Shown: piece by piece, positions 44,200 through 54,399 of the stretch | Layout of the letters: the number at the start of each line of letters is the position of its first letter | How positions within the stretch are numbered: the stretch's first letter is position 1 | Assembly: GCA_025618425.1 (NCBI GenBank) | Contig: CM046832.1 | Location: 63,752,779 to 63,816,778 of the forward strand | Source: Heliocidaris tuberculata | Lineage: Eukaryota; Echinodermata; Echinoidea; Camarodonta; Echinometridae | Length of the DNA stretch: 64,000 nt | Direction: 5' to 3' | Program-made: the position numbers and the translations under genes | Notes under the pieces: model-generated | Told to the model about the DNA's origin: nothing | The model's database searches: none | What the model saw: only the letters and a program-made list of their open reading frames with translations

Positions 44200-45345
44200 A
44201 AACTTGAAGACATTTTCGATGACCACTGATATAAAATCCACAGGGCTAGCTGCCTTATTAACGGGGGGGGGGGGGGGCCGGGGTCTTAATTTATATGTAT
44301 ATGTGTAAAATCCCGTGAAATACATACTGCCAACTTTTTACAGTAAACTGTGAGATTTTTACACATTTGATGTAAAAATGTGCATTTTTAAAATTGTAAA
44401 TTGTAAAGCATGTTCTTTGGCATTTCAAGGAGGTTCATTATCAAGGAACTCTATTAGCGCTTTGAAGACGCTCTGAGAGTCTCCAGGATCTGCTCTCCAA
44501 AACACCCCCTGATATTGCCGTTATCGCGGATCGATTGTTTTTTGTGTAACTTTCAATCGTTGCAATAGACAGGGGCAGGTAGTGATTTAAAAAAAAATAA
44601 AAAAAAAAAAAGACTTTCAGATATTTTCCTTATGATCTCAGCTAGGCGGATGATTTTTTTTAAATTACTGTATATTTGTGATCAGATTTTTTTTAAATGG
44701 AAAAGTGTGTTCCATATACTAGTGAAGAGGTATTCCTCTCAAGGCAGCAACCTTATTTTTGTGAAATGTTTTATCACCACTTAAAGGAATAAACATAAAA
44801 GTAATACTTTTTAAAAATATTTGTGTGTTTTATTAAAGAATCAACATCGAATCAACATATTTACAAATGATCAGTGAGATTGCAAAACAAATTACAACAT
44901 AAACAACAGAGTTGGGAAAAAAAACAAAACAAAAAAAAGGGCAGACAACAGAAATTTTGAACGAAGCCCTGAAACTGGTATCAAACAACAGGACTCCGAA
45001 CAACAGGAATTGGTACCACAGTTCACCAAAAAGGAGACCAAAAAAAAAAAAAAAAAAAACTAGCATAAATTGTTCATGGTCATACATGGAGCTTGGGATT
45101 TAAATAACAACTAAGAAAAGGAAAAATACTTATCGTTTCCTGGGTCGAGGGTTGCGGAAGTACATATACACATATACATATACATGTAAAAAGTGTATGA
45201 AAGAAAGATTGTAGAAAGTTAAGTATTCATACTTTTCACAAAGTACATTAAATTGTACATTAGAGTGGAGGGCAAAATCCATCAATCCATCAATAATTGA
45301 CAATTATAAGTCAAGACATATAATTTATTAAAGAGAAAATCATAA
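44200..45345. other. Intron of the minus-strand propeller gene
   Basis: It contains a G-run at 44,264-44,278 and A-runs. On the minus strand, TTTATT at 44,829 (AATAAA) may end the retrotransposon remnant annotated at 45,346. No coding segment fits the gene's frame. Confidence 0.4.
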
Positions 45346-45622
45346 ACTGAAACGCCATTTCTTGAAATGAACAGGCAATTTGTTTCTTTTCTTGGCTAAC
45401 ACGTATTCAATTTCTCTCTGCTTCTTAACGAAGGATTTAAACGTGGCAAAATTGGGAAGATTGTTTTTAAATTTGCAAGTATAAATATGAAATTTCAAAA
45501 GTAAAAATAAATATGAAACAAACTTATCACTGCATATTCCAAATAATTTTTCAAAATTGGTTACGTTAACAAAATTTTCACATTTCTGAGAAATAATATC
45601 CAGTAAAGTAATACTTCATTTC
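45346..45622 (-). pseudogene. C-terminal end of a non-LTR retrotransposon ORF2
   Basis: A minus-strand open stretch of about 90 codons reads ...ITLLDIISQKCENF, then KFVSYLFLLLKFHIYTCKF, then TFKSFVKKQREIEYVLAKKR and ends RFSL-stop near 45,346. A hydrophobic LLLKFHIYxC segment, then NLPNF, then a basic K..REIEY end, is the usual C-terminus of L1/Tx1-type ORF2 proteins. The upstream catalytic part is absent. Confidence 0.55.
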
Positions 45623-45699
45623 GGTGTTCCTACATAATGCTCCGGGCTTTATTTCGTCAAATTATACTTGTTGGTTTAGGGTGGCAGTTGGATTTTAGG

Positions 45700-45957
45700 T
45701 TATAGGTTTAGGATTAGGTTTAGGATTAGGTTTAGGATTAGGTTTAGGATTAGATTTAGGATTAGGTTTAGGATTAGGTTTAGGATTAGGTTTAGGATTA
45801 GATTTACGATTAGGTTTAGGATTAGGTTTAGGATTAGGTTTAGGATTAGATTTAGGATTAGGTTTAGGATTAGTTTTAGGATTAGGTTTAGGATTAGGTT
45901 TAGGATTAGGTTTAGGATTAGGTTTAGGATTAGGTTTAGGATTAGGTTTAGGGTTAG
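45700..45957. repeat. Telomere-like 12-bp minisatellite (TTTAGGATTAGG)n
   Basis: About 21 copies of GGTTTAGGATTA with occasional variants (AGATTTAGG, GATTTACGAT, AGTTTTAGG), ending GGGTTAGG. Each 12-mer is two six-base telomere-like units (TTTAGG + ATTAGG). The minus-strand ORFs (NPKPNPKP repeats, LILNLILN repeats) are products of the repeat and are not genes. It lies in an intron of the propeller gene. Confidence 0.9.
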
Positions 45958-46073
45958 GCATACATGTATAGTGTTTTGTCCGACGGTTGAAGCTGAAAAT
46001 GCGAAAATACGAAATTGACCGAGGAGCATGTTGCTGGAGCAATATGTCTTACAACCTCCGTTCTATTACTCAC

Positions 46074-46201
46074 CAGTGTCATCAATGTGCACGGCAGTAC
46101 TCTGACGGTTCAGATCAATCGTTATGAAATCAATAATAAACTCCTCATCACCTACTCTGCGAATTCTCACAATTACCTGAGCTCGAACTAGGTACAGGGT
46201 C
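46074..46201 (-). CDS. Propeller-like gene, exon (LYLVRAQ ... DDTG)
   Basis: The acceptor is CTTCGTGTTTAG and the donor ACTG|GTGAGT, entry phase 2 and exit phase 1. It continues DSNG-T from the upstream exon: LYLVRAQVIVRIRRVGDEEF, then IIDFITIDLNRQSTAVHIDD. The beta-strand-rich pattern fits a propeller blade. Both splice sites are consensus, and the reading frame agrees with both neighbours. Confidence 0.65.
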
Positions 46202-46569
46202 CTAAACACGAAGTAAGGACATGTAATAATTATTCTTTGGTTCATAATACGCTTTCAAAGACCCGTTCAAAGTTTTTAAGTACCTGCACTTTTTTAGTTA
46301 TACTGTTTTTAAAAAAAAAGTGAACATAAACATCACAAATTTGTCTCAACATACCCACCACCCCCGAATACTATTGTTAAAGAGTAAGCCCTCTAGGCTG
46401 GTTCAGCGCGAGTTGTAGGGTATGAAATTTTTTTATTCTTCGGTAAAGATCGTTGTCTTTTTTTTAAGGGGGCGGCGGCTCGATCACCCCCTTTCCTGGA
46501 TCCACTTATATCTTAATTTGGCAGCAACACTCATTCGTCAACGAACCATAATGTGAAACCGTTACCTAC

Positions 46570-46657
46570 CCATTACTATCGATGGCCAAATCAGTGACGT
46601 AAAGAAAGCTGCCGAATATTTTGATCTTACTTCCTTCACTCAGCCTACAGCCACAAA
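46570..46657 (-). CDS. Propeller-like gene, exon (CGCRL ... AIDSNG)
   Basis: The acceptor is CGTTAGCTTTAG and the donor AATGG|GTAGGT, entry phase 1 and exit phase 2. It encodes CGCRLSEGSKIKIFGSFLYV, then TDLAIDSNG. The phrase (D)LAIDSNG-TLYLV across the junction is the typical strand pair of NHL/YWTD-like propellers. Confidence 0.65.
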
Positions 46658-47507
46658 CTAAAGCTAACGAAGAAAGATGAGCCTCAGCGAGCCAGAACAG
46701 GTAGCGAGATTTCGAATCAATAGGCATCCCAATGATAAGAGCTAAGAATTAGAATTAATATTGTTCACAAGAAATTAATTCGAGTCACAGTTTACTAAGA
46801 CCCTGTTATACTGAGCCAATTGTCACTCCCGACCTTCCCATGACGAGAAAATCACCTTAACGTAGACCTTGGTCATACTCATTAGTTCACGAGGCGGGGG
46901 AGCAGTGGCGTATCTATGATGGTGCCCGGGGCAAACGACAAAATTATTGTTTCCCCCTCTCCTGCAAAAACTTAATAATTCTAATAAAAGTACTCCAAGC
47001 ATTTAATTAAGGAAATATGACATTGCATAAAATGATTTTGATGCTCTTACACAGGGGATTGGCAGCCAAAGTTTCATAAATACAAAGTACGGTAAAAAAA
47101 AAAAAAAAAAAATTTGCAAGCTTCCCCTCAAAAATGCAATTTCTAATTAATTTTACTCATAAGGAAAAAAGGAAGCAGAGTAACCTAGCTTTAGAGTATT
47201 TTCTTTTTTAAATTTTGAACATTGAGAAATCCTGTTCTATCAACTACTTCCTATGTTTGGGGCGCAAAACTTGAAGAAATATAACCGAGGTGTTTAGCCA
47301 GGCAATCAAAAGTTGAGATTTTTTTTAATTTTTAAGTTGGACATATTTGAAATTGATATTTTATGCACTTTATCATGTCTTATGGGGGGAGGGGGGAAAT
47401 TTGAACATGATTCTCATATACAAAATTATACGCTAGGGAGCAATGCATATAATGACAATTTTGAATCCTTTAAAACGCTGTCATTCACTATATTCCATAC
47501 TGGGGGC

Positions 47508-48340
47508 CAGTGGCGTATCTACGTATTCTGGCGCCCGGGGCAAACTATCAAGTCTGCGCCCCCTATGCCCAAACTCAGATTAATGAGCGTTTTTAATTTA
47601 GAAATGATGGCACTACGTGAAAATGATTTTTGATGCGCATAACCCGGGGTTGTTACCCCAAGTTTGATGAATTATTGTATAAGCGAGGGAGCAGCGTGAC
47701 CGAGCGGCAGATTTTTTTTTTTTTTCCTTTTTACCCCTCAAATTGAAATTTCTTATGTATTTTACCCTTAGAAAAAAAAAATCCAAGTGAATACAGCGAC
47801 CTAGCGATAGATTTTTCATAAATTTTGAATATTCCTATTTTGGGGGATAAAAAATGAATGAAAACCCAGAAGAAATGTATTCGCGGAATTTAGCAAGGCA
47901 TTTACAAGGCAAATTTATGATTTCTTTCGAATGTTCTATACTTTGAAAGTGCTTATTATGGATATCCGATCTGGGGCGCAAAATTTAACAAGCTCCTGTC
48001 TTATGCGGGGGGGGGGGGGCAAAGCAACTAGAGTCATTAGGGGCACGAAATAGCTAGATCCTGAACACAATTATGCGACTTTAGCGACCGAGCTTTATTA
48101 GAAAATGTTCGCATTTCAAAACCCATAAAACACCATTTTTTGAGAATTTTGTCCTTGACTGGCGCACAAAATAATAACCCTCAAAGACCATAAATTTTCT
48201 TGTATTTCTCCCCTTTTCTTTCTCTCTCTCTCTCTCTCTTTTTTTTTTTTTTTTTTTGGTTGTTGTTGTTGTTTTTTGCGCCCCCCTTCAAGTGGCACCG
48301 GGGGCACGTGCCCCCTCTGCCCCCCGTAGATACGCCACTG
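47508..48340 (+). mobile_element. Nested hAT-like element, target duplication CTGGGGGC
   Basis: This 833-bp element begins CAGTGGCGTATCTACG and ends CCGTAGATACGCCACTG. CTGGGGGC lies at 47,500-47,507 and 48,341-48,348. It is about 90% like 55,950-56,651 by eye. It contains no transposase, so it is non-autonomous. It lies inside 46,903-48,830. Confidence 0.88.
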
Positions 48341-48559
48341 CTGGGGGCACAAAATTACGATCTCCTGAAGAAAATATAAATATGCGAGGGAGCAAAGCTC
48401 TCGAGCTTTTTGGCATTTTGAATACTTTTTAAAAAACACTATTTTCTATGCATTTTACCTTGGATTGGGGTACATTGACTATAAGGCTCCAGGTTTTTCT
48501 TCTTTTCTCCCCTTTCTCTCTTTTGCGCCCCCTTCTTGTGCCCCCTCTGCCCCCGCGTA

Positions 48560-48816
48560 CACTGTAAAAAAAAATTACTGTAGGAATTACGGTAAATTAC
48601 TGGCAACCCTGCTGCACACAGTAAAATACTGTATCATTTACAGTTAACATAGTTTAATACCGTATTTTTACAGTTATTTACCCCTGTTTATCGTTTAAAT
48701 GTAGAATAAACAGTACAATACCGTGAAAAATACAGTAATTAACTGTGCAGCGGATTGCCAGTAATTTTACTGTAAATTCCTACAGTATTTTTTTTTTTTT
48801 TTTTTTTTTTACAGTG
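48560..48816. mobile_element. TA-flanked palindromic MITE (CACTGTAAAAA ends), nested
   Basis: This 257-bp element begins CACTGTAAAAAAAAATTACTG and ends inverted (CAGTATTTT ... TTTTACAGTG), with TA at 48,558-48,559 and 48,817-48,818. Words of the ACTGTAAA/TTTACAGT type fill it. Its insertion split the GCGTA|GATACGCCACTG end of the surrounding hAT-like element. Confidence 0.82.
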
Positions 48817-48988
48817 TAGATACGCCACTGCGGGGGAGGATGGGGGCTGCAAATTTTGAAATCAGCTAGCTGGTCTATAATTGTCATCTAATAAATAATC
48901 AAAATAGTCCGAATATTACTATTTCATCAGTATCAATCTGATGACATGATATTTTCAATGTTGGCTAATAAGCGATCAAATATTTTAC

Positions 48989-49150
48989 AGACTGGATACT
49001 TGATACTCAGGCAAGGGATGTCAGCTCCCCCTGACCGCTTCTGTGTCCATTCAAAGCATGGATTGTCCCGAATTGAAATATTGCAGAATTCCTGTTGAAA
49101 ATCGGGTCTGTGTGCACCTGTTCCGAGTCGACAAATCATGTCCAATGTTA
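48989..49150 (-). CDS. Propeller-like gene, exon with cysteine-rich segment
   Basis: The acceptor is TTGTTTTAG, entry phase 1. The frame reads TLDMICRLGTGAHRPDFQQE, FCNISIRDNPCFEWTQ and ADIPCLSIKYPV, with four spaced cysteines. Donor CT|GTAAAA (exit phase 1) matches the next exon (FCGCRL). A shorter alternative, donor ACAG|GTGCAC at 49,118/49,117, also leaves phase 1 and would give a 33-nt exon, so the downstream edge is uncertain. Confidence 0.5.
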
Positions 49151-49191
49151 CTAAAACAACATCAATTAATTATCAAAGGAAATTTTCTCAC

Positions 49192-49425
49192 GTGTTTCCA
49201 ATCTCGCTTTGGTGCTAAGGTACATTCCACTTTCATCATGAATATCGATGCGACGAAAAGAAGTATCGTATAAGTAGACGAGTTTGTTCTCAATATCGAA
49301 CGCCACGTGCTTGACCTCTCTGAATACCATTGCATTGAAGCTGCTTTTCGTGAAGGAGTAACCGGGCTTGACAAAACCTTTCTTAATCAACCCTTCATCA
49401 GGTTGTATTATGTACACGTGAGCTC
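49192..49425 (-). CDS. Propeller-like gene, exon (AHVYIIQPDEG ... RLET)
   Basis: The acceptor is TTTATTGCTAG and the donor ACAC|GTGAGA, phase 1 at both ends. It encodes AHVYIIQPDEGLIKKGF, then VKHVAFDIENKLVYLYDTSF and RRIDIHDESG. VAFDxxxxLVYxxDxxxxRIDI is the strand pattern of YWTD/NHL propeller blades. It would be extracellular if the gene is LDL-receptor-like; no membrane segment is visible in this window. Confidence 0.7.
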
Positions 49426-49465
49426 CTAGCAATAAAGAAATTAGACAAAGTTAGTGTCGTTTGTT

Positions 49466-49580
49466 CAGGGGCGTAGATAGCGGGGGGGGGGGGGGGGATG
49501 GGGGGTATGCATCCCCCAACTTTTCGGGTGGGGGGATGGTGTGTACAAACATCCCCCCCCCCCCAGGTTTCACCCCACCA
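49466..49580 (+). mobile_element. hAT-like MITE remnant
   Basis: It starts CAGGGGCGTAGATAGC and carries a G-run and a C-run before CAGGTTTCACCCC. It is truncated, with no matching right end. Confidence 0.4.
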
Positions 49581-50937
49581 AAAAAAATAAAAAGTGGTGG
49601 AAAATATACACTTCTATATTATGTGGTAGATAAATATAATTTGATATATTATATCTATTAATTTTATTTTTATATATTCTTTATTTCAATATAAATGTTA
49701 TATATCTGTGTACAATATTGTAGATTTATGTGAATTTATTAATATTTATCTTCAATGCTGTCGTGGCTTCTGATTTTTCCCGATATATTTTGACACCACT
49801 AGAAAGTGAAAACCATCTACTTCAAATTATACAACATTGGTGTTGATCTTGGAGTGATATTGGGGTATAATCTTTTTTTTTAATGAAGTGGGGGGGGGGG
49901 GGTGTTGGCCTGCATGTGTTACCATCCCCAAATATATTTAGAGGTGATTTTTTTTTTTCGAAGCCACAATGCAGAAAAATTATTTAGATTAAAAGTACAT
50001 GCAATTATTCTGGATTTAGAGGGTTCAGTCGGTAACTTTCCTTTATAATGCAATTCTGCAAAACTGAAATGAAATGTGGTGGAATCGAATGTGGTGGAGA
50101 AAGAGGGAATACATCACACCCAATATTTATTGAGGATGATGATGACCTGTGTCATCATCACCCAACTATACATAGAAGAATTATGAAATGACAGTCATAA
50201 CATGTAGGCCCGGTCAGAAGCACCACTCCGGGCGTTGCATGTGGGGACAGTGCCCCATTAACTTCAGATAAGTACCCCCATTTTTCTTTCGAGTAAGTCC
50301 CAGTTCCATATTCTTTTAAGTGCCCATTTTGATAATTACACCTCATCCCTCACCTTACCTTTGATAAATGCTCCTATTTCAACGAGAGCATCGCCCCCCC
50401 CCCCTTTTAATCCCTTTTATTCCTTTGAATATAACAAGTCATTTTTTTTTCTTTGTAATATATAGACACTGATTTAATTTTTCTACTTTACATAAGAACA
50501 TTTTCCCGTTCTTATAAATGCCCCTTTTCAGGTGTTATAAGTGCCCCTTTTCACCTGTGATGAACTGCCTTTTCTATCTTTTCTACACATTCATTTATTT
50601 TTCTAATAATTGAAGTGTCCTTTTCCCCATGATAAGTACCACGTTTCCCTTTTCCATAACATGTGCCCCTAATCCAAAGTGACATAGAGCCAGTATTCCC
50701 AAATGCTCGCTCGCTACGCTCGCTCGTATTAAAAGTATAGCTTATTAAATAAATTTTCATTGTAAAATTTTGCAATCACATTGTAATTGCTATTGTTTGC
50801 TCGCTCGCTTCGCTCGCTCGCTCAATATTCAAATCATACTACAAAATTGCAAAGCATGATGCTAAAGTTGTATCTTGGATATGTAAAGAGAAAAACGATA
50901 TACATGTTTACACACCCTCACCCCTCACACACACACA

Positions 50938-50954
50938 CTATATATATATGTATG

Positions 50955-51013
<59 letters not shown>

Positions 51014-51040
51014 TTATATACGTATATACGTACACATACA

Positions 51041-51080
<40 letters not shown>
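50938..51080. repeat. (TA)n and (CA)n microsatellites
   Basis: A TA run (about 50,958-51,010) is followed by a CA run (51,039-51,080). They form part of duplication unit 1; unit 2 has a TA run at 52,089-52,151 but lacks the CA run. Confidence 0.9.
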
Positions 51081-51093
<13 letters not shown>

Positions 51094-51537
51094 CTGGCCC
51101 TTCGGGGAAATCATACCCCCCAGGTATGAGGACCTGTCTACGCCAATGATTTGGGCACAGTACCCTTACTTTTCTCTTTAGCTTCAGATAAGTACCCCCA
51201 TTTTTCTTTCGAATAAGTTCCCGTTCCATATTCTTACAAGTGCCCATTTTGATGATTACACCTCATCCCTCACCTTACCTTTGATAAATCCTCCTATTTC
51301 AACAAGAGCATTTAGCTTTTAATGAAAGATGTCATTTTTTTCTTTGTAATGTATAGACACTGATTTAATTTTTCTACTTTATAAGAACTTTTTTCCGTTC
51401 CTATAAATGCCCCTTTTCAGGTGTGATTAATGCCCCTTTTTACTGCCTTTTCTACCTTTTCTACAAACGCATTTATTTATTTTTCTAATGAGTGTCCTTT
51501 TCCCCATGATAAGTACCACGTTTCCCTTTTCCATAAC

Positions 51538-51720
51538 CAGGGGCGGCGCCAGGGTATTTAAATAGGGGGGGGGGGGGGGGGCAAAATGACGCGTATATAA
51601 CGTCGCACGTCGAGGGTCTTGAAATAACAAATAGGACTATAACAGTTATAATGACATAATTGCATGGCCTAGCATTCTCTTCTCCATTTCCCATTCTCTT
51701 TCTCCTTTTTTCCCCCTTCT

Positions 51721-51752
<32 letters not shown>

Positions 51753-51816
51753 GCTCGCTTGAAAAATGATAGGGGACGGCCGCCCCCCTGCCCCCCCCCC
51801 TGTAGCGCCGCCCCTG
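51538..51816 (-). mobile_element. hAT-like MITE with target duplication TCCATAAC
   Basis: This 279-bp element starts CAGGGGCGGCGCCAGGG and ends GTAGCGCCGCCCCTG. TCCATAAC flanks it exactly (51,530-51,537 and 51,817-51,824). The paralogous empty site in unit 1 of the tandem duplication has a single TCCATAAC, which independently confirms insertion. Confidence 0.92.
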
Positions 51817-52086
51817 TCCATAACATGTGCCCCTGATCCAAATTCTCGCTCGCTACACTCGCTCGTATTAAAAGTATAGCTTATTAAATAAATATTCATT
51901 GTGAAATTTTGCAAATGATACCCCATCAGAATTGTGTTTCCTCGTTTTTATATTACAATGTAATTGCGACCTCACAAATGTTGAATATTGTTTGAAGTCA
52001 TACTACAAAACTGTAAAGCATGATGCTAAAGTTGTATCTTGGACATGTAAAGAGACCTTAGACATGTTTAAACACCCTCACCCTAC

Positions 52087-52155
<69 letters not shown>

Positions 52156-52493
52156 GTAAGGAAATTTGTAAGGAAATATGGCCCTTGAGGGAAATCATAC
52201 CCCCCACCTATGAGGATCTGTCTACGCTAATGCGTTTGTTCATTTGACGCTGCAACCAACAGCGAACCCAGAAAAGTTCTTTCTGTAAAAGTTTATTTGT
52301 TGATTAGCATCGTAACTGGTCACCGAACTGGTCAGTTTTGTTGCCCAAGGGGCTACCTTAAGCAATTTGCATAATTTGCATATCAAAATCCAATGTGTTG
52401 TTCATCTTATGCAAAATGGCGTACTAGACAGGTTCGAAATTGTGAGGGGGGGGGGGGTGGGTATGATATCTTGAATTCGGGCCTCCGTTTCTA

Positions 52494-53230
52494 GCAGTGG
52501 TATATCTATAGGGATTGTAGCGCCCGGGGAAAACAATAAAATTGCTCCCCCTAAACTTATCAGCTCAAAAGTACAAACCATCTATGTCCCGCTTTAACTT
52601 AAGAAATTGCAGGACTACGTAAACTTGATTTCTTATGCACTTAATCCGGGGTTGGTAGCAGAAGTTTGATGAAAAGCAAACGAGGGAGCAAAGCGACCGA
52701 GCGCTATAATTTTTGCATTTTCAACCCTCAAGAAACGCAATTTCTTATGCATTTAACCGTTAGCACAAAGTTTCTTTCAAATATTGAACACTAGAAGACG
52801 CTATATTCTATTAAATGCTTCTTCTATTCGGAGCGCAGAGTTTACACACACACACACACACACACACAAAAAAAAAAAAACCCGAAACACATTCTAGAAA
52901 TTTAGGAAGGTATTAAAATGAAAACTGGGATTCTTTTTTCGAACTTTGAAAAAATTCTATACCTTATGCACTCCATTGGGGCGCAGAATTTATAGCAAGA
53001 CCCTGATGAAACCTTAAATGCTCTCTAGTAAAGAAAAGGGGGTTAGAAAATGTCGAATTTTGAACCCTTCAAATAAGCAATATATATGAACTATCCTATA
53101 TTTGGGGCGCGAAATAATTACGAGATCCTGAAAAAACATAAAATGATGTGAGGGAGCAAAGGGACCGAGCTTTAGATAATTTAGCATTTTGAACATCTTT
53201 TAAACACTAATTCTTATGCAATTTAGACTG
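52494..53230 (+). mobile_element. Truncated copy of the long hAT-like element
   Basis: It begins CAGTGGTATATCTATAGGG and follows the internal text of 47,508 and 55,950 (GCGCCCGGGG, GAGGGAGCAAAGCGACCGAG twice, GGGCGC..AATTTA). It contains a CA microsatellite and a poly-A near 52,840-52,880. The right terminal repeat is missing. Confidence 0.6.
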
Positions 53231-53552
53231 GATTTAGGCCCATAATAATAATGGAAATATGCATAAGCTGAATAGAGATTATTTTACCTTTTTGCCCATC
53301 ACCTTGGCTCGGATCGGATTGTGATTCCAACTCATCTGTGGTATAGCAGGGGGAAAAAGAAAGCCAGGGGCGTCTATTTTAGGAACAAATAGCTTCAAGA
53401 TGTTACAAAATAGTGTTTCTTATCAAAACGGGGATGGTATACCGATAACAGAAAGTTTCTTCCCAGAAAACGGGCATTTCTTTATTTCCTCCCAATGAAA
53501 ACATGGACGCACATAATTATTACCGTCCACATCGTCTCCCACCATACCCTCA

Positions 53553-53718
53553 CATGGGCCGCGGAACCGGGGGGGGGGCTGCAGCCCCCCCCCCCCCCAC
53601 ATTCTTTAGTAGACACGTAAAAAAAAAAAATATCGGAAAAAGGATCGAAAATTGTCATTAATGAGTGAAATCAGATCAGCCCCCCCCCCCTTTCAAAAAC
53701 GCTCCGCGGCCCCTGCCT
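53553..53718 (+). mobile_element. Dispersed repeat with CCGCGG ends, copy 3 (most complete)
   Basis: It begins ATGGGCCGCGGAACCGG and ends GCTCCGCGGCCCCTG. The two inverted ends enclose a G-run, C-run, GTAGACACG and GAAAATTGTCATTAATGAG. It is the intact reference for the copies at 2,335 and 2,778. Confidence 0.55.
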
Positions 53719-53970
53719 CAAAAATAGTAAGTTTGCTGATAAATGCGATAATAAAATACTCCGTTTCCTCAGGAAAGCCCATTTGGACGCCCTCGTGGAT
53801 TTAGAGGTGACCGCAAAAAAATTTAAGAGCACATGTGGCAGATTTAAATCCACTTTTCAGCATGTTCAGTATATAATAATTATGCTATGAAGGAGGATTT
53901 GACATGCAGTAAAAAAAAAAAAAAAAAAAGTAAAGAAAAACTTATCACATTTCAGTAGTGGCAAACTCAC

Positions 53971-54150
53971 CTGGTTTGCCGCAAACACAATGCTTTTGGG
54001 GGAGTTGATTTCAAAGATTTTCAAGGATGGCTGGTAGGAACTTTGAAGCTGTTCCAGGATTGACTAGTTTGAAGACTTTCTGTACTTCATTCCCCTCCTT
54101 ATCCATGACTGTACCGCACACTATCTTCGGGCTACATCCACAACTTGCCC
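53971..54150 (-). CDS. Propeller-like gene, most upstream visible exon, with in-frame TGA
   Basis: The acceptor is TTTTAATCATAG and the donor ACCAG|GTGAGT, 180 nt with phase 1 at both ends, matching the exon at 49,192-49,425. The frame reads ASCGCSPKIVCGTV, MDKEGNEVQKVFKLV, FLPAILENL, then a TGA stop at 54,011-54,013, then NQLPQKHCVCGKPG into GAHVYI. The CGC block resembles CGCRL in the 46,570 exon. The TGA means a pseudogene, an allele or sequence error, or that the gene ends here. A different frame (SLKIFEINSPKSIVF) is also open to the same donor but leaves phase 0. Confidence 0.45.
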
Positions 54151-54235
54151 CTATGATTAAAATGGTTTCTGTTAGTCAAAGATTCTACAGCTCCGGAATA
54201 ATGTTCTGTTTTAGTACACCCTCCCACTTGCAGTT

Positions 54236-54277
54236 CTCTCTCTCCCCTGCCCTCCCTCCCCCCCCCCCCCCCCCCAC

Positions 54278-54325
<48 letters not shown>

Positions 54326-54368
54326 TCTCTCTCTCTCTGCCCCATCTCTTCCCCCCTCTCTCTCTCTC
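54236..54368. repeat. (CT)n microsatellite with poly-C
   Basis: A C-run of about 17 lies near 54,258-54,276, followed by about 75 bp of CT repeats and related CTCTCC stretches. ORFs through it encode only Ser-Leu or Arg-Glu repeats. Confidence 0.88.
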
Positions 54369-54399
54369 ATGCCTATACATGAGATAGTTGTTCGAAGGG

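Larger units (their letters stand above)
46903..48830 (+). mobile_element. Large hAT-like element with two nested insertions
   Basis: It begins CAGTGGCGTATCTATG and ends TAGATACGCCACTG. CGGGGGAG flanks it exactly (46,895-46,902 and 48,831-48,838). The internal text (GGCGCAAAA, GCGAGGGAGCAAAGC..GACCGAG) is shared with 47,508, 52,494 and 55,950. The elements at 47,508-48,340 and 48,560-48,816 inserted into it later. Without them it is about 830 bp. Confidence 0.85.
50279..52235 (+). repeat. Tandem duplication of ~0.9 kb, second unit carrying a MITE
   Basis: Unit 1 (about 50,263-51,150) and unit 2 (about 51,178-52,235) share the same order: CTTCAGATAAGTACCCCCAT, TCATCCCTCACCTTACC, CATGATAAGTACCACGTTTC, CTCGCTCGCTAC(G/A)CTCGC, GCATGATGCTAAAGTTGTAT, a (TA)n run, and GGGAAATCATACCCCCC. 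Unit 2 additionally has the element at 51,538-51,816. Unit 1 keeps the empty site (TCCATAAC once, 50,653-50,660). Confidence 0.75.

Noticed and set aside
45695..46042. 115- and 109-codon ORFs on the minus strand (NPKP and LILN repeats)
   Set aside because: They are translations of the 12-bp telomere-like minisatellite; a repeat whose unit is divisible by three stays open by default in several frames.
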